From Fidelibacterota bacterium TCS55 (GTDB taxonomy: Bacteria > Fidelibacterota > Marinisomatia > Marinisomatales > TCS55): a stretch of 23,364 bases of DNA. Shown here piece after piece: positions 6,322 through 16,000 of this stretch. The notes below the pieces were generated by a model. The model did not search any database. It had not been told where the DNA came from and saw only the letters and a program-made list of their open reading frames with translations. The position numbers and the translations under genes are program-made. Positions within the stretch are counted from its first letter, which is position 1; each line of letters opens with the position of its first letter. The stretch spans positions 1 to 23,364 of the forward strand of contig CAJJBS010000038.1 in assembly GCA_905182385.1 (NCBI GenBank). The letters run 5' to 3'.

Positions 6322-7284
6322 TTATCCATTTTTACTTTTACGCCCACCACGTTTTTTAGACCCACCACTCTTTTTACCTTTTTGGCCCTTATGTTTTTGC
6401 ATACGCAACTCTAAAGCTTTGTGAATTTTAATTATTTCAAGTTGTCCCGCTGTAAATAAAGCTTCAAGTTTTTCATTTCTACTTGAAAATAAATTCTTTA
6501 GTGCTGCTCGAAAGGACTCACGATCAATTTCACCATTCTTTGATTGTAAAAATAAAGTCTTAGAAGCATCACGTGTCTCTTCATTAATTAACTCATATGT
6601 TGCTACCTGATCAGAGGTCATATCTAAAACATCTACTTTTACCGCTTTGGATGAATCTTTATAAGCTTGGCGTTTAGCTTTTTTATCAACCTGGTTTTGT
6701 TCAACTAATATTTTTTGATCATCTGTTAGGAGAGCATCAATTTCTGCTTTCATCGCTTCTCTCAATGGCTTTAATTGAATTTTGGCATCATCCTTTGACA
6801 TTGTCCCATCTTTTACCTGTGAGTGAATAGCTTTAAATTTTTCTTTGTAAGAGCTTAAAATTTCTTTAAAAATCACTTTTTGATCTTCAGTTAAAACTTT
6901 AATTATTCCATTAAAACTATTTTTTTGCTTAGACTTTTTGTTTTTTGAACCTCTTTTATTATTTCCACCGAAAAGGAAAATATCTTTTTCATCCATTTTT
7001 TCAAAAAGCATTGCTTTTTCTTCATCAGTTAGACTATCGGCTAATTCACCAGCAACTTTCCATAAAAAACCTGGTTCACTATGTTTACCTTTGCGTCCAT
7101 GTCTTTTTAAAATATCATTTAAACCATCCGTAGATGATTGATTCAAACCCAGCTCAGAAGATAGTTCATATGATAATGCTTGCAGTTCTTCACTATCTAG
7201 ATCAGTTGACTTTGATAGCATTGGGTTATCACATCCAACTACTAGAAATAAAAACATTGAAATAGGCAAGAGTATTTTTTTCAT
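6322..7284 (-). CDS. Large LTxxQ (Spy-like) lipoprotein, paralogue B
   Basis: The 320 residues begin with a lipoprotein signal ending VVGC (Cys18). Five LTxxQ-like motifs align with those of paralogue A: LTDEE 85-89, LTEDQ 131-135, LTDDQ 186-190, MTSDQ 222-226 and FTAGQ 277-281. The segments between motifs 2-3 and 4-5 resemble each other: LTEDQ...KDGTMSKDDAKIQL and MTSDQ...KNGEIDRESFRAAL. This supports two Spy-like modules from an internal duplication. The RHGRKGKH...PGFLWKV signature is at 61-77. The tail from about 297 is almost only Lys, Gly, Arg and Ser (KGKKSGGSKKRGGRKSKNG). It has its own ECF-type promoter and terminator and is divergent from the helicase gene. The molecular function is unproven. 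Confidence 0.75.
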   Translation of the reverse strand: MKKILLPISMFLFLVVGCDNPMLSKSTDLDSEELQALSYELSSELGLNQSSTDGLNDILKRHGRKGKHSEPGFLWKVAGELADSLTDEEKAMLFEKMDEKDIFLFGGNNKRGSKNKKSKQKNSFNGIIKVLTEDQKVIFKEILSSYKEKFKAIHSQVKDGTMSKDDAKIQLKPLREAMKAEIDALLTDDQKILVEQNQVDKKAKRQAYKDSSKAVKVDVLDMTSDQVATYELINEETRDASKTLFLQSKNGEIDRESFRAALKNLFSSRNEKLEALFTAGQLEIIKIHKALELRMQKHKGQKGKKSGGSKKRGGRKSKNG

Positions 7285-7333
7285 TTTTTAATTTTCCGTT
7301 TTTAAGTTAATAAATATTGATTCATTTGTAGTA

Positions 7334-7364
7334 TTAGATACTTGAATGAAAAAAAAGTTAAAAA
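7334..7364 (-). promoter_or_regulatory. ECF-type promoter of lipoprotein B (copy 3)
   Basis: On the minus strand: TTTTTAACTTT (7364-7354), 15 bases, TCTAA (7338-7334), the third identical copy. The predicted leader is about 45 bases and contains AAACGGAAAA upstream of the ATG at 7284. The 150-base gap to the divergent helicase gene holds no other clear signal. Confidence 0.75.
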
Positions 7365-7433
7365 GTTTCAATAAAATAATTTAATTGTCGACGAAACATT
7401 TTTTATCAATTTAATGTATTGCTAATTTAGACT

Positions 7434-10409
7434 ATGCTATATACTCATGGAAAATTTAAAGCTAATATAATTCAGCATAAAGCAATTACTCATCCCCCGG
7501 CACCAATGATGATTTTAGCTGGAGCAGGTACTGGAAAAACAACAACCTTAATTCACAGAATTATTTATTTGATCCAACATTATAAAGCTGACCCTCAATC
7601 TATTCTTGCGATTACATATACTGAAAAAGCTGCAAGAGAATTAAAAGAAAGAATTATTGCTGTTATTGGTCAAAGCGCCGAAAAAATGACAGTGTCCACT
7701 TTTCATGCATTTTGTTTTAATTTAGTAAAGGACTTTAAACCCTCAGGTGCAATACCCATTTTATTAGAAGAAAGTGAAGCTGCCTTTTTACTTTTGAATC
7801 GATTTAATGAATTAGGACCATTTAAATCTAGAGAATTTCCGCGAGATCCTATTCGAGCAGTAAGCAATAGTTTTATTCCTTTCTTCAACCGAACAAGAGA
7901 TGAACTTATAGAGCTCAATGAAAAATCTATAGATATTAAATCACTTGAGCCTGAAATATGTGCACAATTATCAGATTTAAAAAGAATATATCCCACTTTC
8001 CAAAAGTGGAAAAAGGACATGAACGTGGTTGATTATGGAGACATGATTCTTTCAGCCTATGAATTATTAAATTCAAATACTACTACCCTTCAAAAAGTTC
8101 AGTCTCAATATCAACATCTCATTATTGATGAATTTCAGGATAATAATTTTGCACTAAATGAAGTCATTGGTTTAATTGCACAAAAGAAACATCAAATCAC
8201 CGTGGTTGGAGATGAAGATCAAGTTATTTACAGTTTTCGTGGAGCTAGCATTCATAATATTCATTTATTTAGAGAGCGATATAGTAATCATTCAAATTAT
8301 TTAGAGGTTGCCTTAGAAGAAAACTTTAGATCAAATCAGGAGATTCTAAATATAGCGAATGCTTCTATCAAAAATAATGTGGACCGTGTTGAGAAATCAC
8401 TTCAGTCCTTTAAAGGGAATTCAAATTCAAAGCCCACTTTATTTTATGGAGAAAAAGATAACCAAAATCAATTTATTATTAAGAAAATCAATAGCTTAAC
8501 TAATGATGGTAAATTATTTCATGAGATTGCTGTTCTTTGCCGTACTCATCTACAAGCCACTAACCTAACTACCTATCTTCAATCTTATGGTCTTCCAGTT
8601 CAAGCTCGTTTCCCTCGTTTTTTTGATATTCCATCAGTAAAAGATTTGAATAGTTGGTGCCAAGTGATTGGCCGTGGTAAATATAAAGATATTGGATTTT
8701 ATCGATTACTTTCCAAATTTTGCTCTGAAGAAGATGTTATAGACTTTTTTAGTCAATTTAAAATAAAGGATTCATCCTCTCGTTTAGAATTCGCATTAAT
8801 TCACTTTGAATCTCATTCTAATAATGGTCTAAAACACTTATGTGAGTCCATCCTTTTATTACGCAATCACCCAAAATCTCAATCAGCTGAAGAAGTTATT
8901 AATTCAATTTTAGAAAAAACTGGATTACTTAAACCTTATAACCAAAGCTACACTTTTGAAGATCAAGTGGCATTAATGAATACAGGACAATTTATCCAGA
9001 AAGCGCAAGAATTTTCTAGACGAAACCTTATCCAAAATAAATTAAAAGACTTTAATACTTTCATCGAATCTCTTATGGTCTCAGGGAAAATTTCCGCATC
9101 ATTCCCTGAAATCAGACAAGCCTTCAACGCTATTACAGTTCAGACTATTCATGCTGTTAAAGGTGGTGAATTTCCTATAGTATTGATACCTTATAATCGT
9201 TCTGCTAGTTTTCCATTAAATTATCGTTCAGAGAAAACGATTAATCACCCACCTGATGAATGGCTTGATTATATTAAGAATACTGAACTTTCTTCAAAAG
9301 AACATCACAAAGAAGAAGAACGCCGGCTATTTTATGTGGCTATAACAAGAGCTCAGCAGCAATTATTTCTATTAGCACCGAAGCGCGCTACCTCACCTTT
9401 CATAAAAGAATTAAAACCAGAATTAATGGAGATTATTGATATGGATGAATTAAATCAAACTTCTCAACCCTATTCAACTTTGCGAACCAAATACGAACAG
9501 AAACTACAAAAAGCCTTGATCCAAAATCAATTTGATCAAACTGAAAATTTAATTAGGACCATTGAAAGAATTCACGAATTAGATAATGATTCAAATATTG
9601 TATGGGGAGATTCTCAATGGGAAATAGAATTGCAAAAGCAACTTGAAGGTGTATTCCAACCCTCTGCCCCAGATCAACTTTACTTATCTGCCAGTTCTAT
9701 CGAGACATACCAATCCTGCCCTATGAAATATAGATTAGGTCGAATAGACTCCATACCTGAATCCCAAAGTAAGCCACAATTAGTATTTGGTAATATTATA
9801 CATCGGGCTCTTCAGCGATTTCATGAGCCATCAGAAGAACAATCAGAAAATCGTCTATTAAAATTATTAGAAGAAGAATGGGACAGCAGTGGTTTCTTTT
9901 ATTCCGATCAAGAGAAGGAATTTAAACTACAAGGTAAAGAAATATTTAAACGCTATTTTGCTGGTATTGCAAAATCCCCTCCTAATGTTATTGCTAGAGA
10001 AGAAAAATTTAATTTTTCTATTGGAGACATCAAGATTACTGGCGCTATAGATCGAATTGATAAAACTGATACAGGTACCCATGTAGTAGATTATAAAACA
10101 AGTTCTACTATGTCTTCAGCAAAATCCAGTATGCAATTAGCTATTTACTCCATGTATTTAGAACAATCTAATGATCCTAACTTTGGAGGCCTTCCTGAAT
10201 CAGCTAGTTTATATTTTTTAAGAGAAGAAGAAAAACCAATAAAGTCACATCATTTTGAACAAGAGGAATTATTAGATAAGGAAGAAAAAATAAAAGCTGT
10301 TGCTCAAGGCATTCGAAACCGTGAATTTCCTACCGCCACTGGGCGCCACTGTGACTGGTGCGATTACAAGAATTTTATTTGTCCTGCTTGGGAAGATAGT
10401 TCAGATTAA
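7434..10409 (+). CDS. UvrD/AdnB-like helicase fused to an iron-sulfur PD-(D/E)XK nuclease
   Basis: This 991-residue protein joins an SF1A DNA helicase to a RecB-family nuclease and probably processes DNA ends for recombination or repair. Helicase motifs in order: Walker A GAGTGKTT (30-37), IIDEFQD (230-236), GDEDQVIYSFRGAS (from 259), ENFRSNQE (about 296), TIHAVKGGEF (from 571), RRLFYVAITRAQ (from 630). The C-terminal nuclease has GAIDRID (Asp873), VVDYKT (Asp886, Lys888) and a QLAIYSMY helix. Cys762 (SCPMKY) with Cys973, Cys976 and Cys983 match the four-cysteine iron-sulfur staple of AddB-type nucleases. AdnA/AdnB and AddA/AddB work in pairs; no partner is in this window. The ATG at 7434 lacks a strong ribosome site. 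Confidence 0.9.
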   Translation: MLYTHGKFKANIIQHKAITHPPAPMMILAGAGTGKTTTLIHRIIYLIQHYKADPQSILAITYTEKAARELKERIIAVIGQSAEKMTVSTFHAFCFNLVKDFKPSGAIPILLEESEAAFLLLNRFNELGPFKSREFPRDPIRAVSNSFIPFFNRTRDELIELNEKSIDIKSLEPEICAQLSDLKRIYPTFQKWKKDMNVVDYGDMILSAYELLNSNTTTLQKVQSQYQHLIIDEFQDNNFALNEVIGLIAQKKHQITVVGDEDQVIYSFRGASIHNIHLFRERYSNHSNYLEVALEENFRSNQEILNIANASIKNNVDRVEKSLQSFKGNSNSKPTLFYGEKDNQNQFIIKKINSLTNDGKLFHEIAVLCRTHLQATNLTTYLQSYGLPVQARFPRFFDIPSVKDLNSWCQVIGRGKYKDIGFYRLLSKFCSEEDVIDFFSQFKIKDSSSRLEFALIHFESHSNNGLKHLCESILLLRNHPKSQSAEEVINSILEKTGLLKPYNQSYTFEDQVALMNTGQFIQKAQEFSRRNLIQNKLKDFNTFIESLMVSGKISASFPEIRQAFNAITVQTIHAVKGGEFPIVLIPYNRSASFPLNYRSEKTINHPPDEWLDYIKNTELSSKEHHKEEERRLFYVAITRAQQQLFLLAPKRATSPFIKELKPELMEIIDMDELNQTSQPYSTLRTKYEQKLQKALIQNQFDQTENLIRTIERIHELDNDSNIVWGDSQWEIELQKQLEGVFQPSAPDQLYLSASSIETYQSCPMKYRLGRIDSIPESQSKPQLVFGNIIHRALQRFHEPSEEQSENRLLKLLEEEWDSSGFFYSDQEKEFKLQGKEIFKRYFAGIAKSPPNVIAREEKFNFSIGDIKITGAIDRIDKTDTGTHVVDYKTSSTMSSAKSSMQLAIYSMYLEQSNDPNFGGLPESASLYFLREEEKPIKSHHFEQEELLDKEEKIKAVAQGIRNREFPTATGRHCDWCDYKNFICPAWEDSSD

Positions 10410-10536
10410 TATTTTTTTTGATCACAATACTTTGTTCAACCTAATGAGAAACAATAATTAGACGAAACTGAATGAATAAATTTTTCTGTTTCATTTATCT
10501 ACTCTCATTTAAATTAACGTTCTTTGATTCTACAAT

Positions 10537-10551
10537 GAGGAGCTAATTATG
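10537..10551 (+). promoter_or_regulatory. Strong Shine-Dalgarno site of the metalloprotease gene
   Basis: GAGGAG (10537-10542) lies six bases before the ATG at 10549. It fixes the start and argues against a Bacteroidota host, where such sites are usually absent. Confidence 0.7.
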
Positions 10552-12990
10552 AAGAAGATTATTTTATTTATTTCTATTTTTGGGGTTATATATTGCAATC
10601 CCTTTAGTGAAAAAACTAAATCCATGACAAAAATGGATGGCTATTTAAATATGTATTGGGATAATAACTCTGGAAAGCTGTGGTTAGAAATTTCTGATTT
10701 TGACCAAGAGTTTCTCTATGTTAACTCTCTCATGGCAGGGATGGGTTCAAATGATGTAGGACTTGATCGTGGACAACTTGGTAATAGTCGAATAGTTTAT
10801 TTTCACCGAATTGGTCCAAAAATTTTATTAATCCAACCAAATTATCGTTATCGTGCAAATACTGATGATGAAAAAGAAAAAGCCTCAGTTGCAGATGGAT
10901 TTGCTAAATCAACTATTTGGGGTTTTAAAGTCGCTGAAGAAAAAAATGGAAGTGTCTTAGTTGATGCTACAGATTTCTTCTTGAATGATGCGCATGGTAT
11001 TGTGGATAAATTAAAAAGACAAAAAATGGGTAATTATAAAGTAGATAAAAGCCGGTCTGCTATCCATCTACCAGCAACAATGAATTTTCCAAAAAATACT
11101 GAAGTAGAAGCTCTTATGACATACACAGGAACTAATCCAGGGAGCTTTGTAAGGCAAGTAACGCCTACTCCAAATGCAATTACAATGAGAATTCATCATT
11201 CTTTCTTAGAATTGCCAGATAGTAACTATAAACCACGAGAGCATGATCCAAGAGCAGGTTATGGAGCTATTTCATTTCAAGATTATGCTGTACCATTAGA
11301 TGAATCAATTTATATAAAATATATTAGGCGACATCGTTTAGAGAAAAAGAATCCTCGCTCAAGAAAAAGTGAAGCTAAAGAACCTATTATTTACTATGTA
11401 GATCCAGGTGTCCCAGAACCAGTGAAAACTGCTATGCTAGAAAGTGGTCTTTGGTGGAATCAAGCTTTTGAAGCTGCTGGTTATAAGGATGCATTTCAGG
11501 TTAAAATACTTCCAGATGGTGCACATCCTATGGATGCTCGTTATAATATGATTCATTGGGTACATCGTGCTACAAGAGGTTGGTCGTATGGAAGTTCTGT
11601 AGATGATCCAAGAACTGGAGAGATTATCAAAGGCAATGTTTCATTAGGTTCATTAAGATTAAGACAAGATTATTTAATTGCCACAGGTTTACTTGCACCT
11701 TATAAAAATGGAGATAAAATTCCAAATCATATGCGTGAATTAGCTCTTTCTAGAGTTATGCAACTAGTAGCACACGAAATTGGACATACCATTGGATTAT
11801 CTCATAATTTTATTTCCAGTGCCAATGATCGTGCTTCTGTCATGGATTATCCACATCCTAAAATTTCACTTGATAATAATGACAATATCGAATGGAAAAA
11901 TGCATATGATGATGGTATTGGAGAGTGGGATAAAGTCACTATAAGATTTGGTTATCAGGATTTCCCTAAAGGGACTAATGAAAAAATAGCACTTGAAGAA
12001 ATAATTCAAGATGGAATCAGGCGAGGATATACATTTATTACAGATCAAGATGCACGTCCTTTAGGCTCTGCGCATCCAACTGCTCATTTATGGGATAACG
12101 GAAAAAATCCAGTTTCAGAATTAAATAACTTAATGAATGTTAGAAGAGTAGCTTTAGAAAATTTTGGTGAAAATAATATAAGAAATGGTCAACCTTATAG
12201 TGATATTGAAGATGTCCTAGTACCAATATATTTACTACATCGTTACCAAATCGAAGGTGCTTCAAAAGTAGTTGGTGGTCTGAATTTTTCTTATGCATTA
12301 AGAGGAGATGGTCAATTAATTACTAAATTTATTGAACCTAAATTTCAAATGGATGCACTAGATGAACTGATTAAAACATTGCAACCTGAAGCTCTAACAC
12401 TTAGAGAAGACTTATTAAAACTCATACCTCCTAGAGCTGCCGGAAGAGGACGTACAAGAGAATCTTTCAATTCTAGAACTAGTGTTACTTTTGATGGTGT
12501 GAGTCTTGCTGAGACTGCAGCAAAGTTAACATCTAGAGTCCTTTTCCATCCTGCTAGGGCTACACGTTTAGTAGAGTATCATGCTCGAGACAATAATCAA
12601 CCTGGACTAGATAAAGTGTTAAAAAAAATAGTTCAGGGCACAATAAATCGTTCCTCTCCTAAAGGATTAGCTGGGGAGGTAAAACGTAATATTGACTTCA
12701 TAGTCTTGGATCATTTGATGACTCTTTCTATTAATAAAGAAGCTTCACCCGGTGTTAATTCTATTGCAATGCAATCAGTTACTTTATTAAATGAACAATT
12801 AAAACGTTCACGCGGTAAAACTTCACGTGACAAAGCTCATCTAAGTATGCTTCATAGAAAGATAAATGTTTTTTTAGATGAACCAAATAAGTTTGATCCC
12901 ATAAAAGTGCCTGCTGCTCCTCCAGGATCACCTATTGGGTCAGAATTCGGATGTACTTTTGAAGATATATCAATAAATATTTCTAATTAG
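10549..12990 (+). CDS. Exported zinc-dependent Met-zincin metalloprotease (DUF5117/DUF4953 type)
   Basis: This 813-residue protein is a secreted or envelope zinc peptidase. The catalytic motif HEIGHTIGLSH is at 409-419 (zinc ligands His409, His413, His419; base Glu410). The Met-turn SVMDYP follows, with Met432. The N-terminal part (about 30-250) resembles the DUF5117 region that precedes the peptidase in this family, and the region around the motif resembles DUF4953. The signal is MKKIILFISIFGVIYC; Cys16 could be a lipobox Cys, although VIYC is not an ideal lipobox. It is the first gene of a three-gene operon, 15 bases from the sortilin-like gene. Substrates are unknown. Confidence 0.88.
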   Translation: MKKIILFISIFGVIYCNPFSEKTKSMTKMDGYLNMYWDNNSGKLWLEISDFDQEFLYVNSLMAGMGSNDVGLDRGQLGNSRIVYFHRIGPKILLIQPNYRYRANTDDEKEKASVADGFAKSTIWGFKVAEEKNGSVLVDATDFFLNDAHGIVDKLKRQKMGNYKVDKSRSAIHLPATMNFPKNTEVEALMTYTGTNPGSFVRQVTPTPNAITMRIHHSFLELPDSNYKPREHDPRAGYGAISFQDYAVPLDESIYIKYIRRHRLEKKNPRSRKSEAKEPIIYYVDPGVPEPVKTAMLESGLWWNQAFEAAGYKDAFQVKILPDGAHPMDARYNMIHWVHRATRGWSYGSSVDDPRTGEIIKGNVSLGSLRLRQDYLIATGLLAPYKNGDKIPNHMRELALSRVMQLVAHEIGHTIGLSHNFISSANDRASVMDYPHPKISLDNNDNIEWKNAYDDGIGEWDKVTIRFGYQDFPKGTNEKIALEEIIQDGIRRGYTFITDQDARPLGSAHPTAHLWDNGKNPVSELNNLMNVRRVALENFGENNIRNGQPYSDIEDVLVPIYLLHRYQIEGASKVVGGLNFSYALRGDGQLITKFIEPKFQMDALDELIKTLQPEALTLREDLLKLIPPRAAGRGRTRESFNSRTSVTFDGVSLAETAAKLTSRVLFHPARATRLVEYHARDNNQPGLDKVLKKIVQGTINRSSPKGLAGEVKRNIDFIVLDHLMTLSINKEASPGVNSIAMQSVTLLNEQLKRSRGKTSRDKAHLSMLHRKINVFLDEPNKFDPIKVPAAPPGSPIGSEFGCTFEDISINISN

Positions 12991-13005
12991 ATAAGGATTA
13001 AAAGA

Positions 13006-16000
13006 ATGAAAAAGAAGTTTATACTGTTACTGTTAATTCTTGCTTCAACATTGATTGCAGATGATTTAGATATGAAAAAACTAAAAGCAATGAAAGCAAG
13101 AGCTATTGGACCTGGTGGTATGAGCGGTAGAGTAACTTCAATAGATGTTGTTTTATCTAATACAGATATTATTTATGTAGGAACTGCTTCTGGAGGACTT
13201 TGGAAGTCTGAAAGTGGCGGAGTTAAATGGGAACCAATCTTTGATGATCAAAAAGCTGCATCTATTGGCGATGTTGCGGTTGACCCAAGTAATCCTGATG
13301 TAATATGGGTCGGGACAGGTGAAGGGAATCCTAGAAATAGTCAATCAGCTGGTTTTGGTGTTTATAAAAGCATTGACGGTGGCAACACTTGGTCATTTAA
13401 GGGATTAGGAGAAACACGTAATATTCATCGTGTACTTATTAATCCAAAAAATAGTGATGAAGTATATATTGGAGCTCAAGGAGCTGCTTGGGGTGAAAGT
13501 GAACATCGCGGAGTTTATAAGACAACAGATGGTGGTAATTCATGGAAAAAAGTACTTTATATAGATAAAAAAACTGGTATTGGGGAATTAATTATGGACC
13601 CAAGAAATCCAGATAAACTAATTGCAAATATGTGGGAATTTCGTCGCTGGCCATGGTTCTTTAAATCTGGTGGGAAAAGCTCAGGTATGCATATAACATT
13701 TGATGGTGGAGAAACTTGGGAAAAAAGAACAGATAAAGATGGTCTTCCCAAAGGTGACCTTGGAAGAATGGGCCTTGCTATTGCACCTAGTAATCCAAAA
13801 CTTATTTATGCTTTAATTGAATCAAAAAAAAATGCCTTATTTAAATCAGTTGATGGTGGTTTTAAATGGAAAAAAGTTTCTGATAAAAACATTGGTGGTA
13901 GACCTTTTTATTATGCAGAAATTTATATTGATCCAGTTAATGAGAATAGGATATACAATCTTCATACTTACGTTACAGTCTCAAATGATGGCGGTAAATC
14001 TTTTGAATCATTAATGACAGCTTACGGTGCTAATGGCGTGCACCCAGATCACCATGCTTTTTGGGGTCATCCAACAAATCCAAACTTTATAATTGAAGGA
14101 AATGATGGTGGATTAAACATTTCATATGATAGAGGAAAAACATGGAGATTTGTTGAAAACCTACCAGTAGCTCAATTTTATCATATTAACTATGATATGG
14201 ATTGGCCATATAATGTTTATGGAGGTATGCAAGATAACGGTTCCTGGCGTGGACCAGCATACGTTTGGCGTGCTGGTGGTATTCGTAACTCATATTGGGA
14301 AGAATTATTTTTTGGGGATGGGTTTGATGTTCTCCCCCACCCTGGGAACTCTCGATTTGGATATGCTATGAGTCAACAAGGTAATGTTGGTAGATATGAT
14401 TTAATTACTGGTCACACGCAACTTATTAAACCAGTTCATCCCAAAGGGGAATATCTACGTTTTAATTGGAATGCCGCAATGGCTCAAGACCCTTTTAACG
14501 AAGATGGAATTTATTATGGATCTCAATATGTTCATTATAGTTCAGATCAAGGAAATAATTGGAAAATTATTTCTCCAGATCTAACCACAGATGATTCTAC
14601 TAAACAAAAACAACATCAAAGTGGTGGATTAACATATGATGCGACAGGAGCAGAAAATTTCACTACAATTCTTTCAATAGAACCAAGTCCTCTAGATAAA
14701 AATATAATTTGGGTAGGTACGGATGATGGAAATATTCAACTAACTACTAATAGAGGTAAAACATGGAAAAATTTATCAAATAAAATATATGGTGCTCCTC
14801 AAGGTGCTTGGGTTCCTCAAATAGTTGCTTCTCCTTTTGATCCTGGTAGCGCGGTAGTGATTATGAATAATTACCGTCAAAATGATTGGGGGCCTTATAT
14901 TTTTAATACTACAAACTATGGAAAGTCCTGGAAAAGTTTAGCTGATGAAAAAGATATTTGGGGACATGTATTAAGTTATGTTCAAGACCCTATAGAGCCT
15001 AATCTCCAATTCATCGGTACAGAGTATGGTCTATATATTTCAATTAATGGTGCTAAAACTTGGACTAAATGGACTAATGGATTTCCAACGGTATCCACCA
15101 TGGATTTAAAAATCCATCCTAGAGAGCATGACCTAATAATTGGAACTTTTGGTAGAGCAGCTTATATACTTGATGACATAAGACCGTTAAGAGAACTTGC
15201 TTCTAGTAACCAAGACTTACTAAATCAAAAACTACATTTTTTTGAGACGCCAACTGCAGTTTTATCAATTAATAGACAAGCCACAGGTACCCGTTTTGAA
15301 GCAAATGCAATTTTTTCTGGCAAAAACCGTCAAAGAGGAGCTATGTTAACATTTGTATTTAATCCTGACTTACAAAAAGAACAGAGCTCAAAAAAGAAAG
15401 AAAAAGTTAAAATGGAAGTGATTAATAGTAAAGGTCAAGTTATCAGAACTATTAATCATGATGTAGAAGCTGGTATTAATAGAATCTATTGGGATCTAAG
15501 ACGAAAAGGTGTACGGTCACCAAATACGCCTATACCAACTAAAGCTGATCCTCGGGAACCTGGAGGACCTTCAGTGCTACCTGGTTTATATACTGTTAAA
15601 TTAAGTCATGGTAAGAATATAGAGACAAAAGATGTAACTGTTATTAGTGATCCTCGCGTTGGTATAAACAAGAATAACTTAGTAAATCTTCAACCTGTTT
15701 ATAATAGACAAATGAGAATAACTAATTCCATTACTGAAGTAATGGATAGAATTCGTGAAGCACAAAATATTGTGCCTTCCGTAGATAAATTACTTGATTT
15801 AAAAAATAAAACTCATAAAGGACTACAAAAGAATGGTAAAATTATTACCGATAGCTTAAAAGTTCTTGAAGAGCTAATCCTAAATAAAAAAGGCCTTCAA
15901 GGAATTGTTAGAAGTCCAAATATATTAAGTGGAAAAGTAAGTTCAATTAATCGTTACCTTTATAATAACTTATCCGGTCCAAATCAATCGCATGATTACC

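Noticed and set aside
6938..7141. Two overlapping plus-strand frames inside lipoprotein B
   Set aside because: Antisense to a gene with a clear lipobox, motif repeats and a paralogue; composition is that of a shadow frame.
10464..10492. Possible terminator hairpin after the helicase gene (GAAACTGAA with TTCTGTTTC)
   Set aside because: Nine-base stem with a mismatch, low GC and no U-tract; too weak to call.
15398..15412. AAAGTTAAAA resembling the reverse of the ECF-type -35 box
   Set aside because: It lies inside the sortilin-like gene, the 11-mer match is incomplete, and no TTAGA lies at the right distance.
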